DNA of 64,000 nucleotides, from the NCBI GenBank assembly GCA_023846275.1, contig CM043874.1, positions 26,013,630 through 26,077,629 of the forward strand, read 5' to 3'. Under the pieces are notes generated by a model, which did not search any database, had not been told where the DNA came from, and worked only from the letters and a program-made list of their open reading frames with translations. The translations under genes were made by a program, and so were the position numbers. The stretch's first letter is position 1. Every line of letters starts with the position of its first letter. The stretch comes from Vanilla planifolia. Its lineage: Eukaryota > Streptophyta > Magnoliopsida > Asparagales > Orchidaceae. Positions 29,597-43,000 of this stretch are shown piece after piece.

Positions 29597-32500
29597 TTAT
29601 CTAAAAGCTTTCAGAGGAAAATTACGCAGCGGATTCTCCTTCAGCAACTCTGTTTCCCTATTCAAATACTTAGCCGATTTTAATTTATGAATATATAGAA
29701 TTAAATGATAATGAATTTAATATAATACAACTTCAGTTATGTACAAGGGAAATTAAGCACAAAACCCTGCGAACTAAAACACTGCTGAAGGCAATTTAGT
29801 GTCAATTTTTGCTTCGATTGATATAAATGTATGCTTTTTATTTTTTGATGAAGTTACTTCAGTTTCAAAAATATTTCAAAATAAAAGCAGATTTTTCTAC
29901 TTCTAACATAAAAGAACAATAACATCTAAACCAATCCTAGAAAAAAAAAAAAATAATCTACTCCTTAAAGATGTATTTTTCATAAATAATTCTTAATAAA
30001 ACCTTTAAAAGCTTGTTTTTGAAACTAAAATCCTCAGCCATCATCATTTTCAAAGAAAGGCCTCTTGATTCAGATCCAATAGCAATATCTTCTCCTAGTC
30101 ATCAAGTACATGTGCCTAGGTTCTAAAGTCATCATTTTATATTCAGAACACTCACCACAAGCTTTTGAATTGGCCTTGGTAACATCCCTCAATTTCTCAG
30201 TGATATTTATTGTATACTTAGCATACTTGGGGGATTGAGTTATGCTTTATATTCTCTCTTGTAATCATTATTAAGAATGGTCTCTTTTGCTCGATTTGTG
30301 CGCAAAGGAGACCCTTAATCTAGACTCCATATTAAGGGTGTTGATGACACAAAGTTATGTTGGCCAAAGTTGTAGTGTGCCTTCACCAATTCTTAGTGTT
30401 TTTGTGAGAAACTGTATAGGGTATGCTGAGGATTGCTACTAGAGAAAATTATAAGTTCCTAATCTAAGATCTAGAGTTGGGAAGTGTAGTGAGATTTTCT
30501 CTACATACTCAAGTTAATTAAAGGAGTTAATGTAGTATAGGATCAAATACGTGTTTAGGAGTGGACATATAGACCAAAGGTGCAACCAAATACCTAAAAA
30601 CCTCTTCTATGCTACTTTTTTATTGCTATTATTGTAAATTAAATTGAATAATACTTCTAATTAATAAGCCATTAACCAACTAAAAATTATAAAAGCTTCA
30701 TTCTCCCCATCTTGAGCATGCTTATTGGACTAACAATTTTCTTGATTAATATTGATTGCAAACAACTCCAAGTTTGAAAAGTATTGAGGTAAATATAACA
30801 TATATCAATCTCAAAAATGAAATGCATATCCTTATTATAATTCTTGCATGTCAATGAACTAATAAGCTATAATAAATACATAAAAAATAGACAAATGAGT
30901 GAGAAATCAAACAATATTTCATACACGCTACTTAATGAAATTCAATGATCTATCTATTTAGGAGAAATATATAAATGGATTATCATATCATCTATAATGT
31001 ACATAGCAAAAATATAACCAATCAATAAATGAGAGAAGTGGCATTTATTTTAATTATTTTGCAAAATATGGGCTATCTTAAAGCATACTTAGAATGTCTT
31101 TCAAACAATTATGTCAACTCAAAAAGCATTAACATGTTTAATGCTCATTAAATGCACCATCAAGGAGTCAACTGCCCCTAAATATCATAGAGAGATGACT
31201 AGTAAAATTACCTCTAGATGTTTGACTTAACTTCATAGGGTGACAAATGGTAAGAGCAAAAAGGATAAGTTTATGTCACATGTTTGACAACATAGTCATT
31301 ACTAAAAGAACCTCCAAACATTATATATGCAACAAGTTTGCCTAATGTTAGACAAAGCTACGCAAATCAATTGCTAAAGAAAATCAAGGTTTTATATGTC
31401 TTAAAGACAATGGTTTTCATGTCTCATATCTTTCAAGTTGATTAATTAACCATCAAGCCAGAATCAAAGCAAAAAAATCACAATAAACAAAGATAAGGTC
31501 TTTCAAAAATCCTTGATCAAGGAATAGTTTGATACGACTATCACTAAATATTAAGTTGATTAATAAACACTTTTGTCTGATAAGTATTCTTGTTAAATGC
31601 AACGAAAATTTAGAGTTTTATAATATAATGTAAAAAATGGTTAATGAATAAATAGTATCTTGAAATGACTCTATTGACCTTCAGATAAAATAATGCAAAA
31701 AAGTTCTACTATTAATAAGAATAGAACTATCATTTGCTCACTTTTTTGGGGTTGAAAAGATTGCTTGAGGAAAGCTAAATTATAATCTTACTTCAAAAAA
31801 TACTTTTGCATAAAATGCCATTTCAAAATAACCTATCAAGCATAACCTAAAAAGGATGAGACAAATGCAAAAAAAGGCCCACACTTTTTATAGTCAAGGG
31901 ATTTTAAAATCCTTGATCACGCTAAAGGTCAAAGCAAACAAAAGAATCTATAATCCATTAACAACTCATAATATTTCCCATCAAGGAGTAAGTTAAACCA
32001 CTCTAGGAGGTAGCCAATACATGTTCGAAATTTCTGACTTGATTACGGGAGATGTTTAAGGAGACAGTATAAGAAAAAAGATAAGTTTATGTTTCAAAAT
32101 GTAATAACATAGGTAAAATTACAAAAACAAAAACAATATTCAAAAGTTTTATATGCAAATTGGACATTAAGACTCAAGCTCATCCTATAATATGTGAAAA
32201 GTGGACTCTTTGCCAATAACATATCACATGATCACATTAATCAAAACATTGTCATGCCATAAATACAATTATCGTGTCATAGAATACCCCATGGGTAGCA
32301 TGTGGTGGATCAAGTCATTACAAGATCTATTATCACAAGATCAAATCTAAATATTGCAAAAGACAAATCACCACCTTTATATAAATACTAACCCATGGCA
32401 TGATGTAAGTAATCTAATCTAACACTCCAAGGTTTCTCTCCCACAAAAGCTCTTATGCCCTTGGATTTCCATTAAGATAAACTTTCCCCTTCATTGATCT

Positions 32501-35500
32501 TTAAGTATTTGAGGAGCAAAGCAAGGGACACACCAAATCCTTAACCATTTTCCTTATTAACATTTATCATGTCAATGTTTATCATATGCTTAATATAATA
32601 CCTCTTGTAAGTACACTATACACTTCCCATTTCCCATCCAATAATTATGCAACTCCTTTTTACAATAAACAAAATTGGTCCATATTCTTTACTTCTACAA
32701 ATGTATTCAAAGCACTAAATCTTTAATCATGTTATATGGTACTAAATTTTGTTTTAAGGCATGTAATGTCAAGAGAATAGCAAATTATTTTATGAAAATC
32801 ACCTAAATGATGACCTGAAAATAATGACATAAATTTAAGTATTAATTTTAATTCCTTATGCACATAGCCTTTTTATTAATAAATGCATCTTTTTTGGCAG
32901 CATACTTACTTCTTAAGGCCAATGGCATCTGCTTTGTTGAGTCGAAATGCAATAGGTATGTCTCCCTTTTCAACCTTTAGTACCTTACTGCATATATGAA
33001 AAAAGAAATATGACTTTATTGGTTAAGATAACAAGGCCACATTGATAAACAAAAAAAATTGAGTAAAGGTAGAGGGTTAATGGAAAGCCATGGGTACAAG
33101 AAAGCTAAATGCAAAGGAGGACAAATGACAAACAAGCCAGCAAGAAAATTATGCAAATTTCACAATCTAATTGGCTACTCACATTACAAAGAAAAGATGT
33201 GACCGTCAAGTTTGGTTTTACGAAAAATGCTAAAACATTATGCTAAGATTTTTATTTGTTGTGAGTTTAACATAAAAATGACAAATATAAATAAGACAAA
33301 GAAAGAGAGAAGCCAATTTTTTTTTGGTTATACAACTCTTGAAAAAGATTGAGAAATGGAGAGAAATTGAATTGTTTGTAAAATCAATGTGGTAACTTTA
33401 TCAAAATTTTATCTCCATTGTCATTGATACTTCATTTTGTTCAAAAAATTCCAAACAAAAAATCAAATATTATCAGAAGTTCCCTTCAACCTAGCCTTAA
33501 TCATCAAATTCAAAGTAAATGTAAACTGCAAAAAACAAAATAAATCAAATAATTACTAGCAAAAACATGACAAGTCAAGCATAGATGCTTTAAAAAGCCC
33601 ATGAATTATGTGATTATTTTTCTGATGATGCAAAAAACTGTATGAAAAAAATTCAATATAGTTATCATTTCTTTATTATTTTAGTAGGCTGAAAATATCC
33701 TGATTCATTCTCACTGGTTTTGGAAAGTCACAAAGGGAATATTTTTCCAGCTCAATTTACCTTCAAGATAAATAGCATACCTAGAATTATCTGCACATTC
33801 ATCATCAACAAACACTTCAATACGAGCAGCTGTCACTGTTTCTATCCTATGGCTTATCTTTTGCGGAACCTAATACAAGGAAAACATAAACTGCTTACGG
33901 TCATCACTATTCATGAAATAAATTTTTTAATAGGCAAAGCATATACCTTGTGTGATACCCATTTCATTGGGACAGAAATATTCTCTTTATTTCTAACGGA
34001 CCTGCTTCCAAGGGTGTTCCAAGAATCATTCTCATCTGGTTTTAGGGATTGATAACTTGATCCAGAAATTTCATCAGTGTAGATTGATAATGATTTATTG
34101 CTATCAAGTCTGCCAAAATAAATAGTAATGCACGTTAATACATTTTCCTGGACAGAAATGCATATGAATTGTTATCAAATCTAGCATGTAAAGCCAATAA
34201 ACTAAATGAAAACTGGAAAGGTGTATGCATTTACTCTAGTTCCAACATCAAGTACCGAATTGAACTTCCTCAACGAGGATTTATGGCCCTCACATAAAAT
34301 ATATCAGTTGCTTTTCAAGCAAGATGGTCTAACAATGACTTATGTCCAATCACCAGATACAAAGTCCAAAAGGATGCAACTACGTCAACATAGATTAAAG
34401 GAAAAAAAAAAAAAAACTGCAAAGATTACCTATCAAACGGTTTCCTATTTTTTTTATTAGCACCAGAATTCTCGGCTGATTGCCTACCTACAGAAGTAGA
34501 AGAATCATATTATAGAAAACAGCAAAAAATTGAGAGGAAATGACAAGCATTTGAAGTGTAAAACAAAAACGTACCATCTCCCCTACTGGCAAGGATAGTT
34601 CCAAACGATCGAGCAGGCAAGTGATTGTCCATTGCATCATCCTAAAATGGTAATCAGAAAAGATACCAATCTCATGCTAAGATAACAAGCACCAAGGATC
34701 CTTAGCAAAAAACCAATGAGCATACTTGATATATCTTCTTTGCCACCATTGACCTTCCGAGAAACTTCCGGTATGCTGTTTCTAACACTTGTAATGGTTC
34801 TGCACTCCTAAATTGTGACACTCGAAGCATATTTATAAATAGCCAGGCAACAAAAAGCTCAAAAGTCGACATAGAATTTACTACTAAAACAAGACAACAA
34901 GTTTTTCTTTTTTTACACTTTGACATAGAATTTGAATGTTATGGAACACAACATGGTCTATTAACGAAGACAGCTGTGGATATTTTCCTAAATTCTATTG
35001 TTATTTTTTTGGAAATTTACACAAAGGAAGTCCATCAACTTGTGCATTTTGCAAATGCATAAATTCTTTTCAACTTGGTGCTTCTTCCCATTGAACCAGA
35101 CTAGACCTTATAGAAGATTTTTGGTATCATTTGTATCCATAGTGGTCATTTATAAATATTTCATTTAGTAATCTCTTCCAAAACAAAGAGGACAACATGA
35201 ATTAGATATTTTGGCATTGGAGAAACGTTTTCTAAAAAGTTAAAGGGAATCTAAAAAAATCCAAACAAGGATTCTATTTCAGCATGAATCCAGCGATTGT
35301 TATTCTTTAGCAATAAATAAATGATCACTTCTTGGAATAGATAGATAACCTTCAAAGAATTCGATTAAAACCATAGTGCCCCTCTAGCCCATTAAAAGAT
35401 TCACTCCTCGCCATATAATCAGTTTATAATTAAGAAAGGCCTCAGGCATGTCAACATATAGATTAATCAGATCACATGCCTTTGGTTAATGGAGTTCAAG

Positions 35501-38500
35501 CAGTGAATTTTTTTACCTTACCTAGCAATACCTAGATTAAAGAGTTCATCAGCTATTTGAAGTTTGTTCTTAGATTGCATGTGCAAGGCATATGCTACAT
35601 AGAATGCTGAGTAGCTTTGACCAATTTGGTTAACCTGAAGGAACTTATAGATCACTTCCGCATCCACACAATTCTCTGCCTGAAACAGGAAGGTAGGAAA
35701 CAACAAAATCATTAGAAACTGGCATAGAAAGAAGTGCTCCGACAAACTGTAATAGTAGATTGTTGTTGAACGTATTTGAAAAGGCTCAAGTAAATCGTAC
35801 ATATTCCAACCAAACTTTAAGATAACGTTTGTCATCCTTGTAACGTTTATCATTCCAAAATGTTCGCACACATTGTTCATAAATGATCACCAGACCCGAA
35901 CTGTCCCCTCCACTTGGGAAGGACTCCTGAACCCATTTGATGCACCTTAAAATCACAATAAACGAGAGAAATATCCTCAGAGAGTAAAAGATGAAGAATA
36001 ATCATACCATAAACATGTTGGAACATTACTATGCTATGCTAGAGAATTTCACTGCATTAGTAGAAGAAATGCACGTCAATAGTTAACATGTAATGCGAAA
36101 AACCCTCAAAAGGAGAAACCACAGCAATAAAGACAAAAATGCTCCACTATATCTCAAAAAATATAACAGCTTTGTCGGAACAACAGTTCTTCGACTAACG
36201 TAAAAGTAAAATAAAAGAACTACTCAAAAAACTACTCAATACCAGCAAAGGAAGGGAAACAATGGCATCTGAACATCTTTTGGATGCATTTATATTGGCA
36301 TGCCAAATTCAATGATAGTGTAGTCATCAAGCCTCAGGGAGGAATTGTGGCCATCGTGCCGCCAATGTCTATGTCCTCATGGTGAAGATCATGCCGAGAA
36401 TAAGACTCCTGGACAAATGGACTACCATGAGCCTAGGCAGGAGGCTGAAGTAGATAGATTGGCACTCATTCTATGGAAGCAAACCATCAACTTCAACCTT
36501 CAGACAGGGCAGAGGATGCTACAGTAAACGCTTGAAGAGCTATCTGGGCCAGACAAAGGGGCAGCCGCTTCCAAAAAAGTTACCAATGAAAAAAGGGAGC
36601 TGCAAAAAGAGAGGAAGCCAGAAGAGGCTGGCCACCCAGACTCTCAGTCGAAGCACATAAGTGGGTCCTCTCCACGCAGTCCTCATGCTTGGGCCATACA
36701 CCGAGGGTATTAGCAAAGACATGGAAGCGCCCACGAAGACGAGAAAGATGGCGGTGCCCATAGTGAATGCATATACAACTCGGGTAGGTCAGCATCTCCA
36801 ACTGATAGAGTACTTAGTGGGGGCAAAACTTGGAGACAAGTTTTAGTTCTTTGCCTTAAGATTTTAATTACTCTAATACCATTTCTATGACGACCAGCCC
36901 ACCTTGTCTAAGTGGAGTCATGTCAATTTTTTTTTTTCTATTGGTATGAAAATCATTTTTTTATGAAACAAGCCAGCCATATGATTACTTTTTAAAAGCA
37001 AACAAATATGTAAATTTCTTTGGGTTGATTGTCTACTGGTTTGGGGTACCATTTGGCCATTATCATTGAAATATTTCATATATATAGTTCTTTCTATGTT
37101 TCACATCTAATACTTCATATATTATGTGAAGGTATATATAAAAATTTAAAGAAAAATTATGTATAATTTAATAAGAAATGATGTATTGATGAATGCTTTA
37201 ATTTTTGTACTATATTATACAGCCATATTATTATTGAAAATTTAAATATGAAATGCATGAAAATTGTATAGAATGACATCAAGCAATCAAGATAAGTATA
37301 AATCAGTAAAGAGATCAAACAACTGAAAGACGAACACAATCTCAAGGAGAAAGAGATTGTGATAAAAGAGAGAAAACCTCAAGAATGCTACCTAAAAAAG
37401 TTGAGCCAATTGAACATAAAAGAAGTTTAGGAGCTAATCAAGAAAATAAGTTGGTGTAACAATTCTTACGAAAAAGTTAACAACCACAGCATTATTCTTA
37501 TCAATAAATGATAAAGAATTCTAGGTCAATACGAATGCATCACCATAAGGATTAGGAGATATACTTATGCAAAATCAGGAGGTAATAGGTTATGCTTCTA
37601 GACAAATTTGACCACTCGAGAAGAATTATCTCATACATGATTTGGAATTAGTAACTAGTAATTTTGTCTTAAAAATTGGAAGCATTATTTATTTTGTGAA
37701 AAATTATATATATTCGGATTATCAAAATTTAAAATACATATTTATAAAAAAGAACTCAATATAAAGCAATGCATTAGGTAAAATTAATCAAGGATTACGA
37801 CATGAATATCGTATATCACCCAAGCGAAGCCAACATAGTGGCAGATGCATTGAGTCAAAGGACAAGCTTAAGTAACTTGAATCTTAAATTAGAAGAAGTG
37901 CAACTATACATTGAGATGAACATACAACTTAATATGACATTTGCTACTAACAAGAGAAGCTTTAATCAACTTGTAGTCTCAACATAGTGGTTATGAGATA
38001 TTAGGATTTTTAAGACAGTAACAAAGGTACAAAAACTCAAAGCCAAACTCTTAAATGGGTAAGAGTCTATATTTTATCTAAATCAATAAAACCATCTCTT
38101 GCTACATTAAAATAGATTATATATACTAAACTAGGAAAAAAATACGATAAATATTGTTATAAGAAACATATAGGGCTAAATACACAGTACATCTTTATAT
38201 GACAAAGATGTATCAGAATATACAAGATTTTGTAAATAAATGTTCAGTTTATCAACAAGTTAAGATAGCATAAAAAAATCAATGGGACGTTATAACCTTT
38301 TTTATAAAAATGGAAAGAAATTTTCAAAAATATTGTTATTGGTCTTCCTTAACTAAGGGAAGGACACTATATGAGTAATTGTACACAATGAACAAAGAAA
38401 ACACTTTTTATTCTTATCAAAACAAGTTATATAACAACAAAGTTGGTAAAATTCTATATAAACCAAATAATAAACTTGAATAAAATGCCAAAATCAATAG

Positions 38501-39997
38501 TGTCTAGCCAATATTCTAAATTTACATCACCATTTTGGAAAAATATTCAAAAGACCTTGAAACAAATTAAAGTTTATTAAGATGATTCATACTAAAATAG
38601 ATGGTCAAACAAAAAGAATAATCAATAACTTAAAAAACTTCTTATAGCTATACGTATTGGATTTTAGTGAGTTAAAATACACATTACAAAACTCGATTGA
38701 TTGCTTGAGAAGGATGGAAGGATCACGACAGCCTCCAAAATATAGAGGCCAAAATTACCTAGGAAAGATGGAAGAATATGAGAACATTTGAATCATGGGA
38801 GCTAGAAGAATAAATAAGTTTCACATCGACTATAGAAGGAAAGATCCTAAACGATATAAGTAAAGTCATAAGCCTTGAAATAGAGATGCACTTTTTTCTA
38901 CGCAACCTAGGCTTGGGATCTTATAAGAACTCTAATTGTTAAGCATCTAGAGTTAGAGAAATTTTGCGATGAGTGACCAAGCAAGAAAGGACCTCTTGAA
39001 AAAGAACAAAACCTAATTAGTTTGAGACAATAACTCAATAAGGAAGGTTGGAATGTTACAATATGATATCAGAGATGACCTCACCTAGTCGAATGTGATT
39101 CAAAGATGAACCAAATAGAAGTTGATGATCACGTAACACCTAACTGGTTGTTCAAAAAGAATGGAAGGATCAAGAAAAAATTCAAAATATAGGGGCTAAA
39201 GCTATCCAAGAAGGATAAAAAAGACTTGGAAAACATCTGAAATATGAAAGCTATGAGAATGAATAAATTCCATATCGACTACAACAGGGACGATCCGAAA
39301 AGATATAAGTAAAATCATGAGCCTTGAAATGATAATGTATCTTTTGAGAATAACCTGGGTTTAAGTTCCATAAAAACTCCATTATTAAGCATACTAAAGT
39401 TGGAAATTTTGAAATGGATGACCAAGAAAAAATGGATCCTATAAAGAAAAACAAAACCCAATTAATTTGAAACAATACCTTAGCAAAAAAGACTGAGATG
39501 TTACATTTACCATTAATTATGTTTACATACAACAATTGTTAAGGTACAAATAAACCTAATATATGAAAAGAAACCAAAGAGAATTTTGGTAAAAATATTA
39601 AAAAGTTAAGAAACAAGAAAAATTTCAATGGTTCTATAAACAATTAATCAAAATAAAAGTGTGAGGATTAAAAAATGAAATAAGAAAGCAATACTCTTAT
39701 TATAATAAATTTTAGAGAAAAAATTCCTTAAAAGAAAAAAAATTTATAACATCTCAATTATCATAAACATTGAGTTTATTGTTATTCTATATTGTTAATA
39801 ATGTTTTAAGACTTTTTAAAATGTTAATAATTTATTTCATTTTTTCCTCTAAATCGTATAGTATTACAAAAGATGTATGGCATTTCAAATGAGGAAAGTG
39901 AACTATAAAAATAAGCAATAAATTATTTGAAAAGTTGTAGAGCTCATGTCATTACTAGCGAAGAAAAGTTGTAAATGATATATATATGTGTGTGTGT

Positions 39998-40042
<45 letters not shown>

Positions 40043-43000
40043 ATATGGTATAATGAATTTGAAAAATATTTATATGATTTTTTTAAATAGAAGACTAAGT
40101 AACTTTAAAAAAATATAAAATATTTATTTATATACTCTTTGAGTTATTATATATACTTTATTATATGATATTGACCCAACTTATAAGATAACTCTAAACA
40201 GTTTATTTTACATATATGTTATATCGTGTTATCACTAAATTAATGACAATTAACTCAATCTATTTTAAGGCTTAACAACTTTATAAAACAATAAGAAACA
40301 ATAAGAGACTCCAAAGGAGTCTTGAGAGTGACATCAGATTGGTTATTATATCTAGTGTTTTAGTTTTTTTATCATGTTATAAAAGTTGCTATGATAGCAA
40401 ATATGTAATCATAAACATGTACAAGTTGTTATTTCCACTATAATAGATTATATATGAACTTCATTATTTAAAACAAATATGATAATTTTATATTGCTTCC
40501 ATTTTGGTTTTTAAATTAACTTTTGAAATGTTTATAAAAAGAAAATGGTGTTCAAAACCAATAGAAGAAAGAGATAATATGCAATTACTTAAGAGAAGTA
40601 GGCTAACCACCATTATCAATCTTAAAGAATTTACCAATTTGTTTATCTGAAACGAGACAGGTTGAACATTCGTTATCTAAGTATAATATAAGTTCATCTA
40701 ATTTTTCAATTAGGATTCTAATGCAATTCTTGGCTATATAGTTCATTTGTGGATTTTCTTCCTAAAGGATGTTTACCAACTAGAACAAGTTGCATTGTAA
40801 GGGTATCATTAATCATGCCTCTACACCACTCCAAGACTTTGCCATGGGTCTCAAATTTACCTTTGACCAAATTAACAAATAGCTTGGAATTACTCAAAAT
40901 CTAGACTAAGCAAGCATGACCTACCAAATAGGGTCTCATACTCGACCTTATTATTAGCACCCAAAAATTGAAAATGCATAGATGTGTCAATACTATTATT
41001 GCCAAATTGTTTAAGACAATTCCAACACCACAATGCTTGCAAACGCGTCATTGAGGAAAAGTTGACAGGGAACTAGCTAATCTAAATGAGAAGCATCAAC
41101 TACGAACAACTTGGCCTAGAAATTGATGGAACTTTGTCCTTAATTATAGTTCTAAGAAAGTGATCAATCTCAAATTTGCTCAACTTGTGGCCCACTTCCA
41201 AATATGGCCAAACACCTCAGGCATTTGAAGGGCATGCTTGAGCGATTGGCCTATCGCTATTTTAATCATATGTACTTGGAAGTAAGGTTGGAGCTTTGTG
41301 GCTACCATGATAAGGCTAAGGCCAACTTTTTCTAGATGGGATATTTGACTCTGAATCCTCGAAAAACATAACCTAATACCCTAACTCTTGAGTGACCCCT
41401 TCTTCATGGAAAAGGACTATGCTAACCACCTTATTGAATGTGCTCAAGTAGAGCTACAATGTTTCATTGGGTTTAGGAGAGCTCATATGAGGAGCTAAGA
41501 CAAGATGCTAATTTAGCTACTAGAAGGTTACCTCATTCTCTACCTCTAGACCAACCTCTTTTGGTCATAAAGCACCTTGAGCCAAGGTAAGCATTCGGCT
41601 ACAAAGGATGACACAATGTCAGCCAGAGCAACAATTCACTTAGCGAGCCTCTAGATGTTTGGGACATTTCTAGGCAAAGGCATCCCCAAAACAGCTTGGA
41701 TTTCCCCTAGGTTGACCTCATTTCCTTTAACTAACGCAAGGAAGCCCAAGGAACTTCTTAAACAAGGCATTAAAAGTGCACTTTGTTTGTACTTCTTGAG
41801 CATATAAAAGGTCTCGACCATATACTTCAAATTTTTCTCAATAGATGGGCTTTTTTCCAAGATGTTATCAATGTATACATGCAGGTTTTGTCTAAGCAAT
41901 TTATGAAAGACTAAATCAACTATCCTATAGTACATGACTTATATTTTTCAAATCAAATAACATTATTTTATAACATAAAGTACCAAAGTCAATAATAATG
42001 AGGGTTTGTCCTCATTTGGCACAATTATGTGAACTCAATTATAGCCAAAGGTGTCTAAGGCATTGTTTGGTAGGCCCAAGTTAATGGACTTAAGCTATTT
42101 AACCCCAAACCCATTGCAAAACACAATTTAACCCGTATCTCGACATTAAACATCTCTGCTCTCTCCTATGTTACCTTGTTTGTGTACATTGCCTTCTTCT
42201 CTACCACAACTTCACCTAGAATAGCAACTAAATACAAAAGTATTCTAACCAATTCTAACCTGGAATAACATGCAAATAGAATTTTACTCCTACCCTTCAA
42301 ATAGTTTAACCCTGCAACTGCCAAACAGGAAGTAAGAAACTCAAAACAAGGTAGTTGATGTTGTCAACTAGGGTGTCTATTCTAAGTAAAAGGTGAAGTC
42401 CATGGTGCTGACTTTGTTTAGAATAGTGAATTTCACACATATTTATTACTTACCATTTTACTTTTAGCCAAAATAATATTAGTCAAGTATTTGATTTCAC
42501 AGATAAATCTAACCTTGATCAGTTTGATTGCTGCATTGAGCATGTTTGATTGTTTTCATGCACAGAAGGCTTGTTTTTAAGCTTGTCTAGTCAGGTATCT
42601 AATGTGATGTTTAGCTAATGTTGAGCAACAATCTTGTAAATATCAAGTATTTCTTGAGCAAAAAAAGCAAACACTTTAGAGTAGCACTCAACTCATCCAA
42701 TCAATTAGACCTATTGGTCATTATTATTATTAATTTTGATAATTACAACTTTGTTTTCAATATTACACAATGGATAAGTTAAGGTGGGGTTGTGGGCCCT
42801 TACATTTCTCTTGCTTTGTTCTATCAGATTTCTAGCTTGAGAAGTCTTTGCAACAAGATGGCATACAACTACCACAATCAAGTAAAGATTCCTAGCTATT
42901 TCCAAATCTTTACAAAAATTCAACGCCCTAAGGCTTATAAAATATTTCAGGTCAATAGGAAATGACAAAAATACAGCTTGAAAACAATTTAGCCGAGGAT

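Larger units (their letters stand above)
29658..32909 (-). other. BUBR1 intron 10 (about 3.25 kb)
   Basis: The donor is AAGAA|GTAAGT and the acceptor TTGAATAG. Retained, it gives a stop at once: the exon 10 frame reads AAG AAG TAA across the donor. It holds an LTR-like copia segment and a Tat-type LTR-like segment on the opposite strand to the gene. Confidence 0.8.
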
